Shown here one piece after another: positions 35,896 to 49,333 of a stretch of DNA of 64,000 bases (positions are counted from its first letter, which is position 1; each line of letters opens with the position of its first letter). The position numbers and the translations under genes were made by a program. The DNA is from Megamerina dolium. Taxonomy: Eukaryota > Arthropoda > Insecta > Diptera > Megamerinidae. A model generated the notes under the pieces. The model was not told the origin of the DNA and did no database searches. It was given only the letters and a program-made list of their open reading frames with translations. The DNA is taken from NCBI GenBank assembly GCA_963854835.1, contig OY978526.1, positions 24,334,334 to 24,398,333 of the forward strand. The letters are read 5' to 3'.

Positions 35896-37997
35896 TTGTT
35901 AAAAGTTTTTAGTTTTCTGGAAAAATATGGTTTCATTGGTCGAATCAAATCGACAAAACGAGGTAATTTCACTTACAGTGAGAATCCTTATTACCGGCAC
36001 TAATTTTTCACTATTTCTTATTACTCTATTACTCTTATTTTTTGATAGCTTATGTAGCTTTAGAGATAATTTGTACCAACAAGACTTTACCCCACACAAA
36101 ATTTACCAAGACCACATGTGCGACATTTTTGCAACTCCAGCGCAACCCCTGTGCAACTTTCTCATTCAATTTACATCATCATGAGAAGTAAAATGAAAGT
36201 GTTCGTAATGATGAAAATATTGTCTGCGGAAAAAGAAGAAATAATAGAAAGCAAAAAAAAAAGGAGAAAAATACTGTACCTACTTAGCAAAAAAAAAAAA
36301 AAATAATAAGAAGCCAAAATTACAAACACGCCAAATATATACAAACATTCTTTGAGGAAATTGGATGATTGCAGAGTTGTACAAGAAAAAAAAAACAAAA
36401 CAAAAAGAACGACAAAATGAGATAGACAGTTTAGATTGGAATAACAAAAATGCCAAACTCATACACATATACAAATTTATATGCTTAAACGTGTACATGT
36501 TGGTATCTGTAAAAGCCTTGAAGGCAGACAAACAGACGATGGCTAAGGAAATTGTTATCGCTAGATATAGAAATTAATGAGGTTCTTAATACAATTCGAC
36601 TTGTTGTGGCATAAGAAACTTTCTTTTTACTTTCTTATTTCCTTTGCATCCATTCACACAATCACATACGTACATTGAATAAATGAATATGGAGTAGTAA
36701 ATGGTTTGGTCAACTCTATTTGACTTTGTTTATTTCGTATGTCGGCGCGGGGGATTGAAACATTTGGAGCATGTGAAGCATGTCAATGTTATTGCAGAGA
36801 TTTTTGGTTGTTTTCATTGTAGCTGTGATTCGGTTTTTTTTTTCTTCTTTTCTCTCTATTACAATGCTTATACTATTACTGGTAAAATTTAGTAGGTAAA
36901 GCATTGTTAGGTACAAGCTCATTATATTGCAATATTCTTCAGTATAAATGATTATGTGAGTACATGTGGAAGAAAGCATTTACTATGGAGGTAGTTGTAT
37001 GTACATACACAATGGCATGGATTTTGCACTTGTATTCTGTTGCCCAAAAAAAGGGGTTGTTTGTTAGTCTTGTAGTCTCTCTCTTTGTTGTTCTTCTTCT
37101 TCTACTTTTTTGAAGGAGTCGTGTGTTGTAAAGGATTAACTTTGTTGGTTTTATTACTGATCACAATGATTATAATAGACAATATGGTGATATGGTGATG
37201 TTGTGGGTGATTGTGTAAATGTTATAGACAGATGTATATTTTATGAATATGGTTGAAGTAATATTGACCATTTGATGGGTCATTTTGCAAAGTATTTCTT
37301 AATTATTCATGTACATATAAATCCGAGTGGCATTTATAATAGGAAGTCATTTTTAATTAAGACAACAAATTATTGTTAATATTATTACATAATATTATAG
37401 TTTGCCGAGCTCCATGGAGTATATAGAAAGCAAAGTAAAATACGAGTACATGGTATGCGACAGAATAATGGAATAATGTACTAGCATTTACCGTCCAATG
37501 TAAAAGGTTTCCTTTGTATCGCCTAACACTTGTGAATCTGTGTTTTTAGACTGAACGCAAACTTTATTATGAGTACAAGATAAATATTAAGACTGGAAGA
37601 AAAAAAATTAATATTTCGAAAAATCCTTTGAGACTTTTATTTTTGTAAGGAGAGTGATAAGCCGTCAAAAATATATGCAATTTTAAGAAATTGTACCAAA
37701 TGGTGTATTCGTCATGAGGTTGACTATATTCGACTGAATGTGCTTTTCGGACCTCATCTGGCCAAAGCTGAATTTTCGGCTGAGTCTTAATTTGAATTCT
37801 ATAAATTTTCATATACACAATATTTTGGGGGTCAAATGTCTAAAAATACGTTCTTTAGGAGGCGAGTGCCCACAACTGATATTTGAATCTTAAAAGAAAA
37901 AAACAAAAATTATGCGAAGAGAATGTCTTTGGTACTTGCTGCTGTTTGTTAAAAATTTAAAACTCAAAAAATGGCATTTTAGACATATTTTGTACAC
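35896..37997. other. AT-rich intronic DNA, no gene seen
   Basis: A-runs at 36255-36310 and 36390-36410 open Lys-rich frames with no credible product. No transposon or exon signal was found. Confidence 0.5.
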
Positions 37998-38014
37998 TTG
38001 CTTGTCAAATAAAT

Positions 38015-38372
38015 AATGGGTGCCGTAGCTCAGTGGTTAGTGTTTTTGCCTTCTGATCTGTAGGTCGGGGATTCAATCCCCGGCTGAAGCAGAACATATT
38101 TAATATCGAAAGGATTTTTCTTTCGAACGGTACCCACCTGTCGGCAAGCAATTGGCAATTCTTCCGACTGTAACAATTTGCCATGAAAAGGCTTTTTAAA
38201 CGAACTCTGTGACAAAGCTCAGAAAAAGCTATGTCACAAGGGTTCTGCGGTTAAAATAATAATAATAATTTCTAATACTGTCCAAAATTTAACACACACA
38301 ACAGTAATGAAAGAGAAGCTCAGCCAAAGAGCCCTTTGGGGCTATAAGTACCACATATTTATTTTTATTTTT
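38015..38372 (+). mobile_element. tRNA-derived SINE, best-preserved copy, 17-bp target-site duplication
   Basis: The 358-bp element starts with GGGTGCCGTAGCTCAGTGGT (A box) and has GGGGATTCAATCCCCGGC (B-box region) about 40 bp on, as in a tRNA-derived promoter for RNA polymerase III. The family body follows, and the end is GTACCACATATTTATTTTT. It is flanked by the perfect 17-bp duplication TTGCTTGTCAAATAAAT at 37998-38014 and 38373-38389, proof of insertion by target-primed reverse transcription. It encodes no protein and depends on a LINE for movement. It serves as the reference copy for the others. Confidence 0.95.
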
Positions 38373-38444
38373 TTGCTTGTCAAATAAATTCAAAAATACT
38401 GCACAAACTCAGAATTAAAAATGTAAATAAAGTGGCTGCCGAGT

Positions 38445-38810
38445 TCATTCCTTCCGATAATTTTAGTGTGAATGATACAGCGCGCTCTGTCCGAACCACG
38501 GAATTTAAAGGCCATAATCGAAGTCAACCTACTCGAAATATTATCGAAAAACACGCACGCTTGATTTAATCAATAAACTCGACGTTTGTGTGCCACACCA
38601 TTTGATGTACCAATGAGCAACCTCAGTTGGAGGATGTGCTGTATATTGGAAAGGCGTTATGTTCTATGAACTTCCACCAAGGCTCCAATTATCTAATTAC
38701 GTTATCTAGTGTCGACAACTAGAAGATTTGAAACGCAAGACCATACACAAGATTAATGATGCGGTCGATGTGGGCGACCATTTTAAATTATCACAAAATC
38801 AGCTAAAGCA
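38445..38810 (+). pseudogene. Mariner transposase relic
   Basis: Readable pieces in shifting frames are TARSVRTTEFKGHNRSQPTR near 38478 (the DNA-binding linker region), KLDVCVPHHLM near 38573 (compare the 'WVPH.L' motif), and GVMFYELPPRLQLSNYVI near 38655, followed by CRQLEDLKRKTI (compare 'KG.I.YELLP...IN...YC.QL..L'). Stops and shifts interrupt it. The region with the last catalytic Asp is not present. Confidence 0.75.
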
Positions 38811-39840
38811 AAATTTAAGGTTACTCCTAAAAGTACAATAATAAATACATTTTCATCATCTTGAAGCAATTAGACTCAATAAGAGTTTTTAAAATATGTG
38901 TGATCTATTTATCTAGATACACTGTACTACACTGTAATTATATCATTACTACCAATATCATCATCATTCTCATCATCATCATCATCACTACAATTCAGAC
39001 TATGATCAAATTATTAATCCAATATTTACTCTAACAAAATACACTGAACAACTTAAATTGTTTCGATGTGAAACATTTTAGTTACGGTAGATTGCATAAC
39101 CGCATCTGTCAGTAATAAAAAAAAAACAATGTCTACATATTTTCATTTTACTTACAAATTGTATCGCACAACAATTTTTTTATTTTGAAAAATAAAAATA
39201 AGAAATAGCACGTTCCACAAATGTTACGAACCAAAAAGTAAAATATTTCCAACATACATATTTTCAATATTTGCTCATGCGTTTACAATTTGAAAAAAAA
39301 AATAAAATAAATAAAAAATATACGTGAATAAACATATAATATATAAGTAGTACAGCATAGGATAAACAAAAGCATCCCAAATACCTATGTTGTTTTAAAA
39401 TACGAAATTTTCTTATGTTTTTCTTTCACTCGATGTTGCCAATGTTAGATGTCAAAACTTCCTTTTGACATTTCATTATAACTACAAGAAAATATGTAAG
39501 TACCTATTGGCTCGTGATGAGGAAAGCTATTTGAAAAAAAGACATTGAATATACATCGTCAGTGAGCAGGTTTTTGTATAAATGTATATAGCAACTTTAG
39601 CAACACATATTTATTAAGGTGAGTCGAATTTGATGCAAGATTTTGACTTGCTTAGAGCAAAAAATATATAATTTCAAACATTTTAATTATTTTTTCGCAA
39701 AGAAAAAACAAGAAACTGCAGAGCTGAATCGTTCTACTTTTTTAAAACAAATTTCGGCGAGAATTCGGTCATATTATTCACCACATTATAGCGATTTACA
39801 TACATATGGAAGCTCTCCTAATAATTGAAAATAGAAGATA
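38811..39840. other. AT-rich intronic DNA, no gene seen
   Basis: (CAT)n at about 38956-38985. Otherwise no coding or repeat signal was recognised. Confidence 0.5.
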
Positions 39841-39844
39841 AGTA

Positions 39845-40560
39845 TATTTGGGAAATTGTTGATGAAGACAATTTAATAGCATTCGGCCATATTAATATAT
39901 CTATGAGGATATTTGTCAGTTTTAATGGATTTGGTAAAAATAGTGGGTAAGTACGTTTGAAAAAAATGCTTGGAAGGAAAACTCAATTAAAGCTGCTTAT
40001 ACATTTCATAGCCATAGGTGCAGTTACTGGACAGTTATGGAATTAAAATAATTGTTCATTTTTATGGCTTTTACATTAATTTTTTAGGAAACCCCCCTAA
40101 AGTTAAACTATAGGGGGTAAGTTTGTTTGAGGGAAATGTTGGGGAGGGAAAATTATTGGAGACCGACCATACTACGATATTTATAATTTATAACAGTTTT
40201 TATGTTCATATTGTATGGTAACCCCCTTAAGGAGTTAAAGCTAGGAGATAGTGGTGTTTGAAAAAAATGTTAGGAACGAAAAATTAGTTAGGGTTGCTCT
40301 TACATTTGACACTCGTAAGTGTGATATTTGGGCAGCTACCGGATTAGTTGCCGATTTTTAGGGTTTTTACGTTAATTTTGTAGGCGAACTCCTGTAAGGG
40401 TTAAAGATAGGAGGTAAATATGTTTGGAGGAAGTGTTGGGGAGAAAAACTTTATGAAGTACGTTTTATATTTCACTGCTCTAATGATTATTTCTGGGCAG
40501 GTATTAAAGAAAGGGATTAAATTATCAAATTTTTATGTTTTTCATCGAACCAGGCATACT
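39845..40560 (+). repeat. Family B repeat array, about four units
   Basis: The phrase GGTAAGTxxGTTTGAxxxAAATGTTGG recurs at 39945, 40113, 40244 and 40411. Each is preceded by a CCCCCTTAAGxxGTTAAA-type phrase and followed by TTACATTTCACxCCTCTAA-type text. Spacing is 168, 131 and 167 bp. This is the clearest copy of the family. Confidence 0.75.
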
Positions 40561-43500
40561 AAAAACTTTGGCTCACCTTAATATACAGTAATTTTCAAGG
40601 TTTATTGATGTTTAGCTCACAAGTTCTCATTGGGATCTACTCGAAATGACAAGAGACAGGAAAAAAATATAGAAACAATATAGAAAAGTGTGACACTTTC
40701 ACAAATTACTTCTCTATCTTCCACGACCATATACCAATATATTTGTCTGTGTTCGAGAGAGATAGAGAGAGAGAGAAATAGAGAGAGACACAGTGCAAGT
40801 AACAATAGGATACTCGTAATTCAAAATGTCAAGCAATTTGACAAACAAGTGTCATTTTAAGTAGACAAAACAATTACTTATAGCATGCCAGCAGGATTAA
40901 GCGAATTTAAACGTATTGAATATGTTCGTACAAATATAAGAAAAATATGAGAAGCACAACAAATAAGAAAACAAAAATGAAATTGACAATATTTGTATTG
41001 TTTATTTTTCATACTGTTCAAATTGATTATAAATTTTTTGACAATTACGTAGGCGACCAACCTCATTTGGATTAACTTGCACGATAGTGAGTGATAAATT
41101 AGAAATAGCTAAATCAAAAAAAAAAAAAAGAAAAAACGAAACAAAAAATGAAAACGAACAAATATTGAGTAATTTTTACTACAATACATATTCTCTATTG
41201 CATAAAAAATTCTTTAAATCAACTAAATTGTATGAGAAATGTGGCTTACGCCCCTTTTGTATTTCATTTTCTATAAATTCAAAAACGATTACCGCCCATT
41301 AGAAGGCCAAAAATAAAAATTACAAATTATTAATAATATTCATATGGATAGTTTTGTCATTTGAAATGCAACCCTTAAACAAATATTAATCCCAGGCTTA
41401 TACTTATGTATACGACAACAAAATTCAAATCAAATATATAAAATCATTAAATCATTACAAAATGAATAGTAGTAGGGTAAAAATAGTTTTCCTCTATGTA
41501 GCTACTGAATTAGTCTTAAAACTATTAATCATTTTTTGTTTACACATAGAAAAAAAGGCATACAATAAAAGCTATGATATATAAAAATATAGAAAAACTG
41601 CAAATAAATATTGCTATGATGATGATGATTTGAAATTTTCTCTTTTGTTGGCTTTCTATTTCTTCGTCTTTGTGGACTACCCATATCGTTACTACCCTCT
41701 TGCATGAGTTATGCATTCTCATTCATAAAATTGCCATAAAATTTTTGACACACGACACTAGGTAGGCGCTCCAGAATACATCTAGACATACATACAAACA
41801 TATACAAAATAACAAAAAAAAGAACAAAAAGGACAATAAATTGTCAAATGTTTTCCAACCCACTGTGATACTTATATACATATACATGGTCGTACGTATT
41901 GTCAACGTCATTGAGGGCATATACATAAAATATATTCATATAGCCACAAAAATGTAAACAAACAAATATCATATGTTTACTTATATATATGTCCTTTTGA
42001 CAGTATCTTCATATACATTAACACACAAACATTCACACACTGCGTAGTCACTGCGTAGTCAGTAACAGATGACTATTTAAGAAAGAGAGAAAAAAGTATA
42101 TAGTTTGCTTTGAAGCACTGAGGAGAAACAAAAAAAAAAAAAAGACAAAAATAAACAAACAAACGATAAATGTGACAGTTGAATTAGGATATATGACGTT
42201 AAAACAAACAAGGACAATGATATTGCAAAAAACAAAAAAGAGGAAAAATCAAATCCACCTTTTTCTCATTCATATTCTTTGTCAAGTTAGTTCGTAATTT
42301 TTCATTTAAAAATACAAATCAATAGAATTTATTATTGATTACTCATATTGACTTTGATATTTCCTTACAAATATTTATTACTAGTTATACTAAGCGGAAG
42401 AAAGGAAGGAACGAAGCAAGGGTTTATTGTTTAAGATTTGAACATTTATTATATTTGGCATGAACTTTTTCAATTTCACACTACATTTACTAAGAATTAC
42501 CACCTTCTGTTCTAAATTCTAACCCTTTTCGAGCTCACATACAAATGTATGTTAGTATTGAAAATAACCCTTTGAATGTGTTATGCGTTTCCCTTAATAG
42601 GCTTATAAATTATACCTATGTGGTTAGAATTAAAAATGAAAATGATGATACTACAAAAAGAAAAAATATCAAAATATTGACCAAGTGTTGACAACCTAAT
42701 TTATTACAAAGCAATTCTTTTCTCGAATATATCATTTTTTTTTCTTCTTGACTTCAATTATGACCATATGGTTTATTTAGTAAAATTGTCATTGGCACAT
42801 GAATCTTTACTTCCGTATGAAATGTAAGTATAACGATAATTATATGATTACACAGTTAATGTTCCTTAAAATTTCCATACGTAGTGCATATTTTTTATTT
42901 TTCTAAGAAACAGCATGTGTCCATGTTGTCAATGGCATAAATCAGCATACACTCACTTCACAAAATCACTTGTAAATTTCACACTTTCAAAACCTATTAA
43001 GAAAACACTTGGAAACATATACAAATAATCCTGTACTTACATATATGTACTGTAGAAATGTATGTACAAGTATTGTACTACGTACACATTTGACATAGAA
43101 AATGTGGTTAACTAATTATATGACACATGCCAATGCGACATTAATGACTCTCCTATTGTTATTGCACAACCTGTAGGGTGCATTGTTATACTCGTATGTT
43201 GTCTAAAATTTGTCTCCTATAATTGTGAATGTGTAAATTTTAAGAAACAACAACAACAACAACTAATTTTAAGGTAAAACAAAATATTGAAAATGCATGA
43301 AGAGAGAGAGAGAGAGAGAGAGAAAATGACACTAAACCACATAAAAATGACAACATGTGGAGATGCTATAAATTATTGGAACATACTTGTCTCTATTATA
43401 TAGTATACTCGAACTTCATGCAGACATATGTATGCATACGCTATGAACTCATTAATGATAGTGAAGACAGTAGGAATAGGAACTATATATATTAGGAAAT

Positions 43501-43589
43501 TCAATTGAAAATAATAAATTTAGTATAAAAAAAAACTACAAAAATTTAGCTGAGGTAACGCCAAAACTATTCTGCACTATCAACTCGTG
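40561..43589. other. AT-rich intronic DNA, no gene seen
   Basis: (GA)-rich tract at 40757-40790 and (GA)n at 43301-43322. The rest is A/T-rich with CATA runs. I saw no exon or transposon. Confidence 0.5.
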
Positions 43590-44700
43590 TGTTTTTTCCA
43601 TGAGCTATTTTCGAAATCATTCATTCAAAAACGTACTTTTGTACACACACAGGTCAGTGTGATTTTCATCCAATATCGCCCATTCTCAAACTTATCTGCC
43701 CTTTGGTAAAGACAATCTCAACTACCAAGATTCAGCTTAATAGCTTCATGTTTACGTGCGTGACGTCAGAGAATATATATTCGAAAACATAATTTTGTAT
43801 GGGAGCTAGGAGTGGTTTTCATTCGATTACGACCATTAACAATATTATGATTGCATAGTCGCACATAATCTTGTATGCGAAGTTTCAACTCAATAGTTTC
43901 ATATTTATATGCATAAAGTCAAAAAACATATTTTCGAAAATGTATTTTTGTATGGGAGGTAGGCTTATTTATTATCCAATTAGGGTCATTTTTACCCACA
44001 TTCATTCGTTGATAAATGCATGTTTATGTTACAAGTTTCAGCTTGACAGCTTCATATTTGAATGTGTAAATTCAGAAAAAACATATTCGAAAATGTGCTT
44101 TTGTACGTGAAGTATGTTTACTTAACATTCGATTGTGTTTATTGTCAAATCCGTCAATTTTCTGATAAACTTAACATTATGTAATGTCTTTCAGCTTTAG
44201 TAGTTTCTCATTTATGTGTGCAATGTCAGAAAACATCCATTCGAAAATATCTTTATTTTTTACGAGAGGTAGGTTTGACTCTCGTCGGATTATATCCATT
44301 TTCGAATCCATTATTTGAGTTGATGAGTTGATGACTTTCAACTCGATATATTTACATTTTCCTCTAAAAAACCTGAAAATTGCATTTTTATATAGGAGAT
44401 AGGTTTAATCCAATTATGTTCATTTTCTTATCTATCTATTCGTTATTAAAATATCCTGAAATACTGCGTTTCATATGGATATTTCAATATTTACATGAGC
44501 AACGGCAGAAAACGTTAAATCAAAAACATACTTTTGCACGGCAGGTAGGCTTGGTTCTCATACTATTATGCCCATTCTCAAACATATCTGCTTGTTCGAA
44601 AATGTCACATTTTGAACCAAGTTTCACCTGTATTTACGGTCGAGTTTGTCGACAGACTGACGTGACTACATCGACTACAATTCAAATTCTGAGCTATTCT
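43590..44700 (+). repeat. Family A repeat array, seven units of about 152 bp
   Basis: Variants of CATACTTTTGTATGGGAGGT followed by AGG recur at about 43630, 43788, 43941, 44093, 44248, 44383 and 44528. The plus strand is open over two units (43871-44110) and repeats the peptide KFQLxSFIF...SKMxFC, a side effect of a unit length divisible by three. The array ends in GTCGACAGACTGACGTGACT (44648), like the CAGAC-rich edges of other family A copies. Confidence 0.8.
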
Positions 44701-44940
44701 ATATAGATATTTTTTCATTGTACTGCATTAATGTCGAAAAATATTTTCAAGAACATCGAATTTTTTTTGCAATTATGTCGAAAATTTATATTAAAAATTT
44801 TCGACAACTGCCATGTGCAATAAATTCATTTTGAAACCAATACTGATTCAATTATATTTTGTGTTCGACACTATTTTCTTTTTTTTTTTGCAATAATGTC
44901 GAAAAAGAGATATTTTTTTTTTATATTAATTTATTGAAAT
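44701..44940. repeat. Short ATGTCGAAA motif repeats beside family A array
   Basis: TTAATGTCGAAAAATATTTT (about 44730), GCAATTATGTCGAAAATTT (44769) and TTGCAATAATGTCGAAAAAG (44889) are near copies of one 15-20-bp phrase. An inverted copy (TTTCGACA) is at about 44806. The same phrase occurs at 59244, 59263 and 60846, also beside family A units. Confidence 0.55.
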
Positions 44941-46076
44941 TTATTCGACCTAATTGATATACGCTATGTTCCATATTCTATGTCCACTCCTCATTATGGA
45001 TGTAAATAACGCACATAAATACAGCCTTGACTTCTTGAGTGTAGAGTATAATTATTAAAAACTGCTCACAAACAATTCATTATTTTAATGAGTAATTGAT
45101 GGTGTAACTCTGTACAGTCGCTTCCACTTAGTAGGGCACTTATGTCACATCCATCAATAATCTCTATTATAAATTGATATCAACTCAATTTCCAATTCAA
45201 TTAAATTGCAATTTTATATACAAAAATTTATTGCAAGTGCAATACATAACTCATAATTAATTTATATGTGCCCCACCTAGTGTGAAGAAAAACGCATAAA
45301 TAAACACGGGCACTTTAACATTTTTAATGACCCTTCATTAAATACATTATAGACTCGACTAGCTTTTAACTACCAAGCCACCCAATAAATGTGAAAACAT
45401 TAACATTATGTGCCATTATCTTCTTTGGTTTTCTTATGATTTCATAAGAAAGAAAACAAAAAAAAAACATGGAAAATAATGAAATAGCAAACAACAATAA
45501 TAAAAAGAAAAAACATTATGCTTCCGTTAGTCTATCAAAAACACATACACGCATATGTTTGCACCATTTCTGCTAGTAATCTCTACGTGCCTATAACTAT
45601 TTACTTATATCTATCTCATTCGAGACCAGCAACAGCATCAAGCTATAAGCATGGAGGAGCAAACGCGTAAATGCCATAAATCCTTTTATGATCCATTTTA
45701 TAGCGTTTTAAAGAGCCTCTTGTGGTGTACTACAGACATACACACACACACACACACACACTCGCTCCTTCACACACGCATACTCGTACTATATGTATGT
45801 ATGAATAGAGCAAAGTAACACATTATCAATATTACGTTATTGCTCCTTTAATGGTTTTGAAATGATGACTTTTTATCTGTGCTACCATTCAAATGCTCAA
45901 TGAATGAGTTGCCACCTCGTGTTAATGTTCTCTTTTATTGCCGTCGCTATTTATGCATATTTCCACTTAGTCGTACACTTTGAGAGAAATTTTGTTAAAA
46001 CATTAATTTTTTTTTGTATAATTTTGTTTTTCTCTATTTTCTCTTCCAACGCATCGCGCTGGTTTATTTTTTTCAG
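44941..46076. other. End of intron 1, AT-rich, with (CA)n
   Basis: A (CA)n run lies at 45741-45761. The last 70 bp become pyrimidine-rich and lead into the acceptor TTTTTTTCAG at 46076. No other feature is recognised. Confidence 0.55.
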
Positions 46077-46217
46077 TTTGGGCCGAAACTGGTGATTTTC
46101 GTGATAGTCATAGTTCCATGACCGCCGTAGCAAATAGTTTGGAGAATACACATTTGAATAATTTTCAAACATCAACAACATCAACGATATCGAATCGAAA
46201 TCGTGATCGTAAAGATG
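46077..46217 (+). CDS. Ptx1: Ptx1 coding exon 2 (Pitx linker)
   Basis: The exon encodes 47 residues between the N-terminal region and the homeodomain exon. Joined to exon 1 it gives LEKLRIWAETGDFRDSHSSM, then TAVANSLENTHLNNF, then a Ser/Thr/Asn/Arg-rich stretch ending RNRDRKDG. I read this as the linker expected ahead of a Pitx homeodomain. The acceptor is TTTTTTTCAG|TT and the donor G|GTAAGT. It starts at codon phase 1 and ends at phase 1, so skipping it would keep the frame and remove 47 residues. That makes an exon-skipped isoform possible, but nothing here shows that one is made. Confidence 0.87.
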
Positions 46218-47299
46218 GTAAGTGTTTCAATTTAAACTTTTATTGCAACTAAAAGTTAGAGAGTTAGAGAGAGAGAGAGAGAGAGATGGCGAGAGTAAGT
46301 TAGAGAAATTAATGAATTAACTCTATAGAATATTTCAACGATTTTACATTTATATTCAAGTAGCAAATAGTTATATTTATAGAATATCAAACATTTTTGA
46401 TGATTCCGTCACCAATCACATCATACCAACAATAATTATCAAATCAATTTGTCTGATAACGAATATTATTTATAATGTACAGAGGTACGATGGTAGTCTC
46501 AAAAATCAAAATAGCCTTTGTCGGCATAAAATCGTTGTATGCTAACAGAAAAAAAAAAAAACAATGCTATTTTCAATTTAGTCTAGTTAGTTTATTTGAT
46601 TAGCTTAAGTACAATAAAAACAACAAAAGTACGTAAATATGCCATGTCAATGATCGATGATGATATAAATATGAGTATTTTGGGACATTCCAAATTGAAT
46701 TGTATTTGGGGTAAATATGAAACGAAAATAATGAAAAAGCGCTTCCGTTAGACGGTTGGGATGATATGGTCGGAAAAATGCTTTTAATTTATTAGGTTTT
46801 TTTTTTTTTAAAGCTATGCGTTTTATCATAGAATATTTATTGAAAGAGTGAAATGAAAAATAGATAGATAGTACATATCGATTATTGATTCACAATGATT
46901 AGCACCACAATTTGATAAGTATATACTGCATTTGAAGGGTGTTCTTTTGTAGGAAGTTTTTTCAATAATACACTGAAAATGTATGCAAATATGACACGAA
47001 TTCGCGTAATGATCTCATAAAGTATCAATCGATTTATCAGTGTAAATCAGAGGCATTAGATATCACTGAAATAAACCATGACCTTGGCTACCCTCTTACA
47101 ATTTCATTTTTTTTTTCTTTTTAATTTTGTTATTATTAAATCGTCTCTGCAATAAATCAATAATTTTATAGTTTTATGGCACATAACATCATTATGTAGG
47201 AATTGAATGATGTCCTCATTGATAACAGCATTTATTGTACTTTTATTTTTAATGTGACTTTAGTGACTTCGTGTGAAGGTTCTAGGTCACATAGAATGT

Positions 47300-47632
47300 A
47301 ACAAAACCCCCGTTTTCAGTTCAGTTCCATTTTTTACGGTTTTGGAAATTAAATCGCGAACTTAGTAACTTTTCCACCAAACTCCCATTTTTTACCATTT
47401 TGTATAGAAAATAAATATACCTTTCGGAAGGTACATTTAATATTGTTGACTTAATGAAAATATTTCGAACAAGAAGATTTTAAATTGGCATTTATTTTCA
47501 CCATTTTTTTCACTATTTTTACCAATTTTTTTCAAGGTTCTGGAAAGAGAAATAGTAATTACTTGCGAAATTAGATATTGTTTTGTAGACTGAATGAACA
47601 ACTTTCTAGAATTTAAGAAGACGAACTTAATT
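47300..47632 (+). repeat. Family C tandem repeat, left part
   Basis: Alternating phrases such as TTTACGGTTTTGGAAAxxAAA, CGGAAGGTACATTTAATATT and GCGAAATTAGATATTGTTTT, each followed by 'GTTGACT..ATGAA', define units of roughly 130-145 bp. They recur at 48090-48330 beyond the SINE. Confidence 0.6.
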
Positions 47633-47998
47633 AAAAAAAAAAAACAAAAATAAATATGTGGCACTTAAAGCCCCGAAGGGCTCATTGGCAGAGCTTCTCT
47701 TCAAGTTAAATTTTTGGACAGTATTAGAAGGGACCTACTTATTTTAGCCGGTTCCGAATGGCAGAACCCTTGTGACATCAATTTTTCTGAGCTTTGTCAC
47801 TGAGGTCTTTTAGAAGCTTTTTCATTGCAAGTTGTTACTGTCGGAAGAATTGCCAATTGCATGCCGACAGGTGGGTACCGTTCGAAAGAAAAATCTTTTC
47901 GATATCAAATTTGTTATGCATTACCCGGGGATTGAACCACGACCTACAGATCAGAAGGTCAACACAATAACCAATGAGCACCCCCGGCACCCACTACT
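47633..47998 (-). mobile_element. tRNA-derived SINE, full length, inside family C repeats
   Basis: On the minus strand the head is GGGTGCCGGGGGTGCTCATT (A-box region altered), then GTCGTGGTTCAATCCCCGGG (B box, close to consensus). The family body and an A-rich tail at 47633-47650 follow. The flanks GAACTTAATT (47623-47632) and GAACTAAATT (47999-48008) form a 10-bp duplication with one mismatch. Confidence 0.9.
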
Positions 47999-48008
47999 GA
48001 ACTAAATT

Positions 48009-48420
48009 TGGCAACTTTTTTTTGCATTCTGTCGAAAAACTAATTTTCACCCTTTCGAGAATCGTAAAAAATCGCTACTTAATCATTTTTCACCAAGATT
48101 TTTACGGTTTTGAAGAGAGAAAAGGTAGATCTAACGGAAATTAGACCTTGTTTTGTTGACTGATTAAAAATATTTCAAGGTTTTGTTCACAAGTTCATTT
48201 TCTCCCTCCCCAGAATTTGGTAATTTTTCAACCCATTTCGTATTTTTTTTACCAATTTGAGAAAGGTAAAATATACTTTTCGGAAGGTATGTTTAATTTG
48301 GTTGACTAAATAAATAGAAAATATTAATTTAGCAAATTTCGCTCATTGTTTCTATTTTAACAACAATTGTTTGTGTAAAGATTCATTTTACCCTTTTTCT
48401 GGTAGGCAGTGTTCATACTA
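48009..48420 (+). repeat. Family C tandem repeat, right part
   Basis: TTTTTACGGTTTTGAAGAGA at about 48099, CGGAAATTAGACCTTGTTTT at 48139 and CGGAAGGTATGTTTAATTTG at 48281 match the units left of the SINE. I saw no copies elsewhere in the window. Confidence 0.6.
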
Positions 48421-48937
48421 AATATTGAGATAGTTTCAAAAGTAGCATATTGAATTTCATTTTATTTCATTTCATTCAAGCAGACATTGAAAATACATAC
48501 AAATACACACTCATACTAAAATAGTATACATATTTATAATATATGACGCCGTCGCCGTATTGCATTTGTAAGAAAGGCGCCCAAGATAAAATTTATCAAT
48601 ATCAGTATATAAATACAATATAACTATACATACATAATATTCCAATATATTTATATACTTGTGGGTATTGTATAGATACGATAGATAATCAGTTCGGTGG
48701 CAATGTCATTACATGCATTTCATGGGTTTTATTTGTTATTACAATACTATCAACTATCAGAGTAATGGATAATATTAATAGTACCTAATTGTTGTTGCAA
48801 GGTGTGCAGTGCAGTCTATTTCTTATCATTCTCTATTTCCTCTACACTCTCAAATATATACATACATGTGTACCAACATAGATAATTTGAAGTAATCATA
48901 ATGTACTTAGTGTTAACATTTTCAATTATTATTGTAA

Positions 48938-49333
<396 letters not shown>

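Larger units (their letters stand above)
17336..46076 (+). other. Ptx1: Ptx1 intron 1 (28.7 kb)
   Basis: The intron is bounded by GTAAGT at 17336 and TTTTTTTCAG ending at 46076. It is phase 1. The contents are AT-rich DNA, repeats, transposon fragments and one possible nested gene on the other strand, each listed separately. Confidence 0.85.

Noticed and set aside
38015..38110. tRNA gene
   Set aside because: The head has A- and B-box-like sequence, but it continues into a 358-bp family body with a 17-bp target-site duplication and does not fold into a full cloverleaf by eye. It is a SINE.
43871..44110. Plus-strand 79-codon gene with repeated KFQL and FC peptides
   Set aside because: Same cause: two family A units in phase.
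46258..46286. GAGA-factor element in intron 2
   Set aside because: A plain (GA)n microsatellite like those at 43301 and 32276; no further evidence of a regulatory role.
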